In this document: one piece after another, positions 49,678-57,159 of the stretch
Layout: each line of letters starts with the position of its first letter
How positions within the stretch are numbered: the stretch's first letter is position 1
NCBI GenBank assembly: GCA_937872515.1
Contig: CALMSX010000083.1
Coordinates: forward strand, 124,001 to 188,000
Reading direction: 5' to 3'
From: an uncultured Bacteroidota bacterium
GTDB lineage: Bacteria; Bacteroidota; Bacteroidia; Chitinophagales; Saprospiraceae
Length of the DNA stretch: 64,000 nt
The notes under the pieces: model-generated
The model's database searches: none
The model's input: the letters and a program-made list of their open reading frames with translations, nothing else
What the model was told of the DNA's origin: nothing
Program-made: the position numbers and the translations under genes

Positions 49678-51732
49678 GTGATCCACAGTGGTCAATTGAT
49701 CTATCATATGATTTTAGTTTTTCAGAACATAAAAAAAAAGGCACTGATTTTCAGTGCCTTTTTCCTTTTATACGCACTTATTGCTCAAGGGCAAAAAGAT
49801 ACCATAGTTGTATTGGATAGCTTTGTGGTTACAGCCAGCCGACTACCTCAACCCGCAAATACACAAAACACCTATATTTCTTCGCCCATTGCTGCAGCAT
49901 TGGCGCAGGGAACGAGCATCAATGACTATATTCAGGCAGCTCCCGGTATATTCACTTTGAGCAACAATAATTACGCACAGGATAGTAGAATTACCAGTCG
50001 TGGCTTTGGTGCAAGGTCATCCTTTGGCATCAGGGGAATAAAAATCTGGGTGGATGATATTCCTGAAACAACACCCGATGGACAAAGTCAACTCGACAAT
50101 TTGGATTACCAACTGATCCACTCTACTGAAATTTTGAGGGGTCCCGATGCTGCTCTCTATGGCAATGTTTCAGGGGCGATGATTAAGATATATCCAACAC
50201 CCTTTGATAGTCTTAAAGAAGGCGTTAAAATTCGTCTTGCCGGTGGTAGTTTTGGATTCAGGCAGGCAGGCATTCAGCTGGTTCCCAAAACAGATAACTG
50301 GAAATGGCAGTTTGGATATGCTTATCAGGGAGCTGATGGATACCGAAAATGGTCGGCCTTCAACAATCATATTGGCAACATACGAGGGCGTTTTCAAAAA
50401 GGGGAGCATGAGCTTAAAATATTAATTAACGGTGTTTTTAACCCCCAGTCACAAGACCCCGGAGCGTTAAATTACATGGAAGCAGAAACCAACCCTCGGG
50501 AAGCCAGAAGCAATAACATCCAGTATAAAGCGGGAGAAAACTTACATCAGCAAAGAATGGCCTTGATTTACAAAAAGTCAGGAACCAAAACCTACCAGCA
50601 GTTAAAAGCATACTATCTCAACAGGCGTTTTTCCAACTTTCTTGCTTTTTCAACCTCGGGATGGGGAGAAATCAAAAGAAAGAACCACGGATTATACTAT
50701 GAAGTAGGCAACCTGCTAAAAAAAGGCAAGTTCAGCTGGATTGCAGGCGCAGACTGGCAGTACCAACAAGATTTCCGCAGCAACTATGACAATTTGCAAG
50801 GAGAAAAAGGGACGCTGCGCTTAGCCCAAAATGAAGTTTACAAAGATCTATCCGTTTACAGTTTGAATTCTTTTCAATTGACGCCCCGTTGCAGAGGAGA
50901 GGTGAACGTGAGGTTGTCAGCCATTCAGACTGCAATGGAGGATCACTTTCAAACCGATGGAGATCAATCAGGAATCAGAAATATTCAATCATTTAACCCC
51001 TCACTCAAATTGAGCTATCAACTCAACCGACAAATGAGTGTTAACTTTATCAATTCTACCGGATTTGAGTCCCCTACCCTGACCGAACTTTCTGTGTCGC
51101 CTGATGGTAAACCCGGTTTTAACCCTGCATTGAACAGTTCTAAAACGAGGCTTTATGAGGTACATTTTCATTATGGTACAACCACTGATCAGAGCCTAGA
51201 TATTCATTGGTTTCATGTATCGGGAAGCAATGAAATTATACCCTTCGAAATTCCATCTGCTCCGGGCAGGTTTTATTATGAAAATTCAGGCACTTCGAAC
51301 AGAAAAGGACTTGAACTTGCGGTTAAATGGCCCCTTTCTGACAAATACCAATTGGGATGGAATTACACCTATAACTATGCGTTCTTATTAAATGGGGCGG
51401 ACCCTATTCCTGGAATTCCTGTTTATGTACATCAGATACAATTAATGGCGCAACCCGTAAGAAAGCTGCAATTGAGGATAGATCACCAATTGGTAGGTAA
51501 AATCTACCTTTTGACAAATTCATCATCTTCCAGCAAATCGTACATAGAAGCCAATATACAAGCAGGCTATACCCTGGATCTGGCTAAACAAGCCCTTGTT
51601 TTTAACATTGGACTGAACAATCTCTACAACGCCAAGTACTATTCCAATATCCGAATTAACGCAACTGCCAACCGGTTTTATGAGTCTGCGCCTCCTACTC
51701 ATTTCTGGGCAGGGATCCAACTTTTGTGGTAA
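49678..51732 (+). CDS. TonB-dependent outer-membrane receptor
   Basis: This protein is 684 aa from the ATG at 49678; a Met at 49708 (MILVFQNIKKK) is the better start. The signal peptide is IKKKALIFSAFFLLYALIAQG. A TonB-box-like DSFVVTASR follows, then a plug domain (about 50-170; SINDYIQAAPGIFTL, RGFGARSSFGIRGI, EILRGPDAALYGNVSGAMI) and a beta-barrel ending with an aromatic residue (FWAGIQLLW). It resembles siderophore/vitamin-type receptors rather than SusC, which would carry a carboxypeptidase-like N-domain; the substrate is unknown. The sigma-factor terminator lies within its signal-peptide codons. Confidence 0.88.
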   Translation: MIHSGQLIYHMILVFQNIKKKALIFSAFFLLYALIAQGQKDTIVVLDSFVVTASRLPQPANTQNTYISSPIAAALAQGTSINDYIQAAPGIFTLSNNNYAQDSRITSRGFGARSSFGIRGIKIWVDDIPETTPDGQSQLDNLDYQLIHSTEILRGPDAALYGNVSGAMIKIYPTPFDSLKEGVKIRLAGGSFGFRQAGIQLVPKTDNWKWQFGYAYQGADGYRKWSAFNNHIGNIRGRFQKGEHELKILINGVFNPQSQDPGALNYMEAETNPREARSNNIQYKAGENLHQQRMALIYKKSGTKTYQQLKAYYLNRRFSNFLAFSTSGWGEIKRKNHGLYYEVGNLLKKGKFSWIAGADWQYQQDFRSNYDNLQGEKGTLRLAQNEVYKDLSVYSLNSFQLTPRCRGEVNVRLSAIQTAMEDHFQTDGDQSGIRNIQSFNPSLKLSYQLNRQMSVNFINSTGFESPTLTELSVSPDGKPGFNPALNSSKTRLYEVHFHYGTTTDQSLDIHWFHVSGSNEIIPFEIPSAPGRFYYENSGTSNRKGLELAVKWPLSDKYQLGWNYTYNYAFLLNGADPIPGIPVYVHQIQLMAQPVRKLQLRIDHQLVGKIYLLTNSSSSSKSYIEANIQAGYTLDLAKQALVFNIGLNNLYNAKYYSNIRINATANRFYESAPPTHFWAGIQLLW
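49731..49766 (+). terminator. Rho-independent terminator inside the receptor's signal-peptide codons
   Basis: Perfect GGCACTGA / TCAGTGCC arms (49740-49747, 49751-49758) extended by five A-T pairs to 13 bp, with a 3-nt loop and a flanking T run. It lies 59 bases after the sigma-factor stop, where a terminator for that gene is expected, yet inside the next ORF. Confidence 0.85.
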
Positions 51733-51878
51733 CACGAGGTTTTTCTGTGGCAAGTGTTCGTTGGTTATTAAAATTCCAAATTAACTACTCAATCGTACTA
51801 CATTATTGGTCGTTTTCAGGCACTTATTTTGTAATAATTCATTTTTAACAAATATTTACAAAGATTACTTAAGTCATC

Positions 51879-51908
51879 TTGCAAAGCTCCTTTTTTTTGG
51901 TAATTTTG
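51879..51908 (+). promoter_or_regulatory. Promoter of accD
   Basis: TTG (51879-51881), a 19-bp spacer, then TAATTTTG (51901-51908) followed by C. The ATG is 15 bases after the box. Confidence 0.72.
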
Positions 51909-51923
51909 CATGAAATTTGATTT

Positions 51924-52811
51924 ATGAGCTGGTTTAAGCGATTAAAAGACGGAATACAAACTGCAACAAAATCCAAAAAGGAAGCTCCCGATGGTTTATG
52001 GCATAAGTGTGAAAAGTGCAGCGAACTGTCTACTCATAAAGAATTGGACGAAAACCTGTACTGCTGTCCCAAGTGCGATCACCATGTCAGAATCGGATCA
52101 GAAAAATACTTCAACATCATTTTTGATGGAAAGTACACCCGATTATTTGACGAAATTGTTTCCAAGGACATTTTAAACTTTGTTGACCTAAAGTCATATC
52201 AAGACAGGCTGGACGCCATTTATCTAAAATCCGATGTTAGTGATGCCATTTCAGTTGCCAGTGGCAAAGTCAATAAAAAGCCATTGACAGTATGCGCTAT
52301 GGATTTCACCTTTATAGGGGGTTCAATGGGATCCGTGGTAGGTGAGAAAATATCAAGAGCTATAGACTATAGCATTGAAAATAAGACACCGCTGCTGATT
52401 ATCTCTAAATCCGGAGGTGCCAGAATGATGGAATCCGCCTTTTCTCTAATGCAAATGGCAAAGACCTCAGCAAAACTAACCCTGTTAGCCAAACACAAAC
52501 TCCCCTTCATTTCCCTGATGACCGATCCTACGACTGGTGGGGTTACGGCTAGTTTTGCCATGCTGGGTGACCTCAATATAGCAGAACCGGGAGCATTGAT
52601 TGGTTTTGCGGGACCCAGGGTAATCAAAGAGACCATAAAACGTGATTTACCGGAGGGCTTTCAAACAGCTGAATTTTTGATAGAAAAAGGCTTTTTAGAT
52701 TTCATCGTTAATAGAAAAGATCTAAAACAAAAGTTAGACGACTTGCTTACCATGTTTACCAATGTAGAAAGCGAGGCGGAACTTAATGAAGAGCCGGCTT
52801 CAGCTAGCTAA
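51924..52811 (+). CDS. accD: Acetyl-CoA carboxylase carboxyltransferase subunit beta
   Basis: This 295-aa protein has the AccD zinc finger C29xxC32...C48xxC51 (HKCEKCSELSTHK, LYCCPKCDHH) and the carboxyltransferase core with GGARMMESAFSLMQMAKTSAKL (about 168-189), PTTGGVTASFAMLGDL and IGFAGPRVIKETI. With AccA it transfers CO2 from biotin to acetyl-CoA to give malonyl-CoA for fatty acid synthesis. It is a single gene with its own promoter; the 3' end overlaps the convergent gldC by 8 bases. Confidence 0.96.
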   Translation: MSWFKRLKDGIQTATKSKKEAPDGLWHKCEKCSELSTHKELDENLYCCPKCDHHVRIGSEKYFNIIFDGKYTRLFDEIVSKDILNFVDLKSYQDRLDAIYLKSDVSDAISVASGKVNKKPLTVCAMDFTFIGGSMGSVVGEKISRAIDYSIENKTPLLIISKSGGARMMESAFSLMQMAKTSAKLTLLAKHKLPFISLMTDPTTGGVTASFAMLGDLNIAEPGALIGFAGPRVIKETIKRDLPEGFQTAEFLIEKGFLDFIVNRKDLKQKLDDLLTMFTNVESEAELNEEPASAS

Positions 52812-53163
52812 GATTTTCGCTCTCATCCTTGGGCACTATTCCTGTTTGTTCTCCGAAATAAATGGCAAAGTTGTGCATAACATTGGCCAAATCGTGGTTG
52901 TTGGTGGCTTTAAAGTAGGTATCTGCCATTGACTTAAAGGTCTGAAACATCAATCTGTCCATTTCGGCTACCTGTAATTTGGAGGTCCATAGGTCAATTC
53001 TGAAGGTATCTGCACTGACTTCATCAAACACAGAAAGAAGAAAAGCCTTGCAGGCAATGGGATCTTTGCCTTGTGGATTGTCAGAAGCACTCCAGTAAAT
53101 TTTATCCGGATGCTTTTTATCATCAAGTTCAACATCAATTTGGATGGTAGATTTGCCCTGCAT
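52804..53163 (-). CDS. gldC: Gliding motility protein GldC
   Basis: This 119-aa protein has the GldC pattern: STIQIDVELDDKKHPDKIYWSA, ACKAFLLSVFDEVSADTFRIDLWTSKLQVAEMDRL and NNHDLANVMHNFAIYFGEQTGI. GldC was named in Flavobacterium gliding; it is broadly conserved in Bacteroidota, and its biochemical role is unclear. It lies alone here, away from gldA/B or porKLMN, so it says little about motility by itself. It is convergent with accD (8-base overlap) and divergent from pepD. Confidence 0.9.
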   Translation of the reverse strand: MQGKSTIQIDVELDDKKHPDKIYWSASDNPQGKDPIACKAFLLSVFDEVSADTFRIDLWTSKLQVAEMDRLMFQTFKSMADTYFKATNNHDLANVMHNFAIYFGEQTGIVPKDESENLS

Positions 53164-53179
53164 TTTATTTTACTTTTTG

Positions 53180-53187
53180 CAAAAGTA
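53180..53187 (-). promoter_or_regulatory. Promoter -7 box of gldC
   Basis: TACTTTTG on the minus strand followed by C, 16 bases before the gldC ATG at 53163. It is divergent from the pepD box. Confidence 0.5.
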
Positions 53188-53208
53188 GGAGAATGAGGTT
53201 TGAAATCC

Positions 53209-53216
53209 TAATTTTG
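53209..53216 (+). promoter_or_regulatory. Promoter -7 box of pepD
   Basis: TAATTTTG, 16 bases before the ATG at 53233. There is no -33 match. Confidence 0.5.
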
Positions 53217-53232
53217 TCACAAAGCCAAAACA

Positions 53233-54702
53233 ATGAACACACAAAAAATAAATGAACTAGAACCCAAGGCCATTTGGGAGAATTTTGCAGCTTTAAATGC
53301 CATCCCCAGGGCCTCCAAAAAAGAAGAAGGGATTAGGGCATTTATGATTGAATTTGCTAAGAATCTGGGCCTGGAGGTAGCAACAGATAAGGTTGGCAAT
53401 GTGCTGATTAAAAAACAGGCAAGTGCCGGCATGGAGAACAAACAAACAGTGGTTCTTCAGGCCCATCTAGACATGGTACACCAAAAAAACAACGATACTG
53501 ATTTCAATTTTGAAACACAGGGAATTGATATGTATTTGGATGGAGACTGGGTAAAGGCGCGAGGCACCACCCTTGGTGCTGATAATGGCCTTGGAGTAGC
53601 AGCTATTATGGGAATACTATCATCCAACACCATACAGCATCCGCCTTTAGAAGCTTTGTTTACCATTGATGAGGAAACAGGAATGACCGGTGCATTGGGC
53701 CTTGAAGCCGGCTTTATTCAAGGCAAAATGTTACTTAATCTCGATACAGAAGACGACGACGAATTGGACATTGGTTGTGCCGGAGGTATGGATGTTACGG
53801 CAACCCTGACTTACAACCAGGTTGCTTGTCCAGCCATCAATGTTGGATTGAGGTTGATCATCAATGGTCTGAAAGGCGGGCACTCCGGCATGGACATCCA
53901 TCTTGGTTTGGGCAATGCCAATAAACTAATGAACAGATTCCTCTATCTTTTGTGCCCAGAACATGGCGTGATGGTGAGTAGTATCAATGGAGGTGGTTTG
54001 AGAAATGCCATTCCAAGAGAAAGTATTGCCGTATTGAGTGTTCATCCAGATCTGGAAACAAAGGTTAGAGCCCACTTTGAGGTTTTAAGACAAGAAATTA
54101 TGGCTGAATATAGATTGGCTGAACCCAATCTTAAAATCAGTTTAGAATCTATTTCAGGTCCTGAAAAAGCAGTTGATCCCCTTGTTGAGATGGCCATCAT
54201 CAAAGCTATTGCAGGGGCTGTTAATGGAGTTTATCGCATGAGTCCGGGCATGACTGACCTGGTCGAGGCTTCCAACAATGTGGCAAAGGTTGAAGTAAAT
54301 GACGGCAATGCCAGAATAATGTGCCTCACCAGATCATCTGTAGAATCTACCAAATTGGAAGTGGCCAATTCGCTGAGGGCAGTATTTGAATTGGCCGGTT
54401 TTGAGTGCCAGTTTTCAGGCAGCTATCCAGGCTGGAGCCCTAATCCAACCTCAACGCTCCTGGAATTGATGAAAAACCAATATTCACAACTATTTGGAAC
54501 AGAACCGAGGGTAGTAGCATGCCATGCAGGCCTTGAATGCGGCATTATTGGAAGTCATTATCCGGGTATGGAAATGATTTCTTTTGGTCCCACCATAAAG
54601 GGTGCACATAGTCCCGATGAAAGAGCAAGTGTGTCTTCTTCCCAAAAATTCTGGCGATTGTTGTTACAGACCCTGTCTAACATACCAGATGTCCATGCTT
54701 AG
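53233..54702 (+). CDS. pepD: Aminoacyl-histidine dipeptidase (M20 family)
   Basis: This 489-aa protein of the M20C PepD type has the zinc-ligand segments LQAHLDMVHQK (His near 78), GADNGLGVAA (Asp near 117), and DEETGMTGALG with the catalytic Glu (about 145-155). A lid/dimerisation domain lies about 205-400, and the final ligands follow near HAGLECG and GAHSPDE. It hydrolyses dipeptides such as Xaa-His or beta-Ala-His in the cytosol. The last bases overlap the next gene, which starts at 54695. Confidence 0.93.
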   Translation: MNTQKINELEPKAIWENFAALNAIPRASKKEEGIRAFMIEFAKNLGLEVATDKVGNVLIKKQASAGMENKQTVVLQAHLDMVHQKNNDTDFNFETQGIDMYLDGDWVKARGTTLGADNGLGVAAIMGILSSNTIQHPPLEALFTIDEETGMTGALGLEAGFIQGKMLLNLDTEDDDELDIGCAGGMDVTATLTYNQVACPAINVGLRLIINGLKGGHSGMDIHLGLGNANKLMNRFLYLLCPEHGVMVSSINGGGLRNAIPRESIAVLSVHPDLETKVRAHFEVLRQEIMAEYRLAEPNLKISLESISGPEKAVDPLVEMAIIKAIAGAVNGVYRMSPGMTDLVEASNNVAKVEVNDGNARIMCLTRSSVESTKLEVANSLRAVFELAGFECQFSGSYPGWSPNPTSTLLELMKNQYSQLFGTEPRVVACHAGLECGIIGSHYPGMEMISFGPTIKGAHSPDERASVSSSQKFWRLLLQTLSNIPDVHA

Positions 54703-55117
54703 TATCATTCCTGATTTAAGGCGGGAATTTGAATATATTACAAGTAGAAGTGGGGGGCCAGGCGGGCAAAACACCAATAAAACGGAGACAAAAGTAATTT
54801 TGCGCTTTGACATAGCGAGCTCTACCCTTCTTACGGATGAGCAAAAGGAAACTTTATTGGCTAAACTTGAGTTTAGTTTACTTGAAGGCTCTGTTTTAAG
54901 TTGTACTTCCCAAAAATTCAGGAGTCAACTACAGAACAAAGAACACTGCATTGAAAAGTGTCACCAGGTATTGATCAGCGCTTTAACACCCATTAAAAAA
55001 CGAATCAAAACAAAGGTACCAAAGGCGGTACATGAAAAACGACTACTAGCAAAAAGAATAAAGGCTTCTCATAAATTTTATAGAAGAAAAATTGGCGGGA
55101 GCTCATTAAATCAGTGA
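54695..55117 (+). CDS. arfB: ArfB/peptide-release-factor-like protein
   Basis: From the Met at 54695 (or 54689) the product is 140 aa. It has the GGQ loop SRSGGPGGQNTNKTETKV, a single RF domain, and a basic C-terminal tail (PKAVHEKRLLAKRIKASHKFYRRK) of the ArfB/ICT1 type, which enters empty mRNA channels and hydrolyses peptidyl-tRNA on stalled ribosomes. No codon-recognition domain is present. The frame also runs upstream inside pepD, but that extension is not plausible. It overlaps the pepD stop by 8 bases, so the two are coupled. Confidence 0.9.
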   Translation: MLSIIPDLRREFEYITSRSGGPGGQNTNKTETKVILRFDIASSTLLTDEQKETLLAKLEFSLLEGSVLSCTSQKFRSQLQNKEHCIEKCHQVLISALTPIKKRIKTKVPKAVHEKRLLAKRIKASHKFYRRKIGGSSLNQ

Positions 55118-55187
55118 AAAATTTCAAAATAAAATTATTAAACCTATAGTTTAGATTTTTTAAATTTTTCCAAATAATATTTTAAAT

Positions 55188-55209
55188 CATGGCGAAAATC
55201 AAAGCCATG
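55188..55209. promoter_or_regulatory. Dyad symmetry at the fatty acid desaturase promoter
   Basis: Perfect 6-bp arms CATGGC (55188-55193) and GCCATG (55204-55209) with a 10-bp spacer, 15 bases upstream of the TATATTTG box where a -33 element would lie. It is a candidate operator. Confidence 0.45.
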
Positions 55210-55224
55210 TCAATTTAATATTTT

Positions 55225-55232
55225 TATATTTG
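55225..55232 (+). promoter_or_regulatory. Promoter -7 box of the desaturase gene
   Basis: TATATTTG followed by C, 20 bases before the ATG at 55253. No -33 element; the expected position is covered by the dyad. Confidence 0.55.
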
Positions 55233-55252
55233 CCTATATTTTGCAATTAATA

Positions 55253-56299
55253 ATGGAATTAGAAAAGAGAGAATTCAGAGACAAAATCCAGTCAGCGCTT
55301 AAAACCCTCAAACAATATCAGAATCCCAGTTACTCCAAGGCTACTATTCAGTTGCTTAATTCATTTGGGCCTTATATCCTGTTGTGGATATTGATGTACA
55401 ATTTGTGGGACTACAGCAAGGCATTGGTCGTATTACTTGGAATTTTGAATGCATTTTTTTTAGTGCGCATATTTATCATACAGCATGATTGCGGACATAA
55501 TTCTTTTGTTAGTTCAAGGCACATGCGCAATATAGTCGGCTATGTCTGCAGTTTATTCAGCGCCATACCCTATAAATACTGGGCTACCTCACACCATTTC
55601 CATCACAACCATAATGGGATGCTGGAGGTGAGAGACATTGGTGATTTGGATACCCTGACAGTGCAGGAGTTTGCAGCATTGACAAAGTTTCAGCGATTTT
55701 GGTACAGAGTCTACAGGTCCCCAATTGTGATGTTTGGTATCATTCCTATTTACTATGTTTTGATCCATAACAGACTTGCTCTGATAAAAATGCCGGAATT
55801 CAAAAAATTGAAGTGGAGCCTCACATTCAACAACGTTTTGTTGATTGGTGGTGTAACGCTTTTGTGTCTTCTGTTAGATTGGAAAAAGGTATTGTTCGTT
55901 CATTTTATTACACTTTTTTTATTTGCGATTGTAGCCATCTGGTTCTTCTACATACAACACCAGCATGAAAAAGGATATAAGCATTGGAAAGCAAGATGGG
56001 AGTTTATTTATGCCGCTGTAAAGGGCAGCAGCTACTATAAATTGCCTGGTATCTTCAATTGGTTTACAGGCAACATTGCCATCCACCATATTCACCACCT
56101 CAATCCGGCGATTCCCAATTATAACCTGAAAAAAAGTGTTGACGCCATTCCATGGATCAATCAGTATACTACAGAAATTACTTTTTGGGAGAGTTTAAAG
56201 TTAGCTACACATAAACTTTGGGATGAGAGTTCAGAACGCATGATTACCTTCAAAGAATATTATCAGATGGAAAAAAATGGCTTGATCAAGCTAGCTTAA
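55253..56299 (+). CDS. Membrane fatty acid desaturase
   Basis: The product is 348 aa from the ATG at 55253; the frame is open back to a TTG at 55241. Three His boxes are present: IIQHDCGHNSF, ATSHHFHHNHN and IAIHHIHHLNP, as in delta-12/omega-3-type membrane desaturases. Four or more hydrophobic segments span the membrane. It introduces double bonds into phospholipid acyl chains, adjusting fluidity. An electron donor is not encoded nearby. It lies 3 bases before an MBL hydrolase gene and is probably cotranscribed with it. A dyad lies at its promoter. Confidence 0.9.
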   Translation: MELEKREFRDKIQSALKTLKQYQNPSYSKATIQLLNSFGPYILLWILMYNLWDYSKALVVLLGILNAFFLVRIFIIQHDCGHNSFVSSRHMRNIVGYVCSLFSAIPYKYWATSHHFHHNHNGMLEVRDIGDLDTLTVQEFAALTKFQRFWYRVYRSPIVMFGIIPIYYVLIHNRLALIKMPEFKKLKWSLTFNNVLLIGGVTLLCLLLDWKKVLFVHFITLFLFAIVAIWFFYIQHQHEKGYKHWKARWEFIYAAVKGSSYYKLPGIFNWFTGNIAIHHIHHLNPAIPNYNLKKSVDAIPWINQYTTEITFWESLKLATHKLWDESSERMITFKEYYQMEKNGLIKLA

Positions 56300-56302
56300 T
56301 AA

Positions 56303-57151
56303 ATGGCCAGGGTAACGGTAATCAACACAGGTTTTTTTAAGTTAGATGGCGGCGCCATGTTTGGGGTTGTTCCAAAATCCATGTGGTCAAAGCTCAACCC
56401 GCCTGATGACAATAATATGTGCACTTGGGCCATGCGTTGTCTCTTGGTGGAAGAAGGTGACAGAAAAATATTAATCGACACCGGAATTGGTAACAAACAA
56501 AGTGAAAAATTCAGAAGTCACTTTAGCCCTACCAATATCATTGATTTTAAAAGCGATCTCGACTATTATGGTTTTGACGCATCAGAAATAACCGATGTAA
56601 TATTAACCCATTTTCACTTTGACCATGCTGGCGGAGTGTTATCCCTTGATAACAAAGGTCAAATCGTTCCTACTTTTCCCAATGCAAAAGTATGGTCCAA
56701 TGACTACCACCTGGATTGGGCACTACACCCCAACGAAAGAGAACGTGCATCCTTCTTAACTGAAAATATCCAGCCTTTACTCGATTTCAATATTTTGAAC
56801 TTAGTCGAATTGGGTGAAAATGTAAAATTTTCTGAGACCATAACACTTGACTTTGTATATGGCCATACCGGAGCCATGATGCTACCTACCATTCAATTGG
56901 CTACAGGTAAAAAAATAATTTTCTGTGCAGATTTATTGCCGTCTAGTTTTCATGTAGGCTTACCTTATATTATGGCTTATGATGTCCAACCCCTGGTGAC
57001 CTTGAAAGAAAAAGAAGAACTGTTTGACAAGGCCTGTGATGGAAAAACTTATTTGTTTACAGAGCACGACCCATTTACCAATTACATTAGTGTAGAAAGA
57101 AGTGACTCAGGAAAAGTTGTCATTAAAGAGCGAACGGATATTCTTGACTAA
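56303..57151 (+). CDS. MBL-fold metallo-hydrolase
   Basis: This 282-aa metallo-beta-lactamase has the metal motif THFHFDHAGG (HxHxDH, about 101-110), then a His near 192 (YGHTGAMM), Asp in FCADLLPSS (about 212) and a terminal TEHDP (His near 253) to complete the binuclear site. It resembles quorum-quenching-lactonase-like or AttM/PhpP-type sequences, but the substrate is unknown. It follows the desaturase by 3 bases and is convergent with the TamB gene (8 bases between stops). Confidence 0.82.
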   Translation: MARVTVINTGFFKLDGGAMFGVVPKSMWSKLNPPDDNNMCTWAMRCLLVEEGDRKILIDTGIGNKQSEKFRSHFSPTNIIDFKSDLDYYGFDASEITDVILTHFHFDHAGGVLSLDNKGQIVPTFPNAKVWSNDYHLDWALHPNERERASFLTENIQPLLDFNILNLVELGENVKFSETITLDFVYGHTGAMMLPTIQLATGKKIIFCADLLPSSFHVGLPYIMAYDVQPLVTLKEKEELFDKACDGKTYLFTEHDPFTNYISVERSDSGKVVIKERTDILD

Positions 57152-57159
57152 AGGTGTTA

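Noticed and set aside
55138-55165. Possible weak terminator after the arfB-like gene
   Set aside because: The stem is six mostly A-T pairs with a wobble and is too weak to call.
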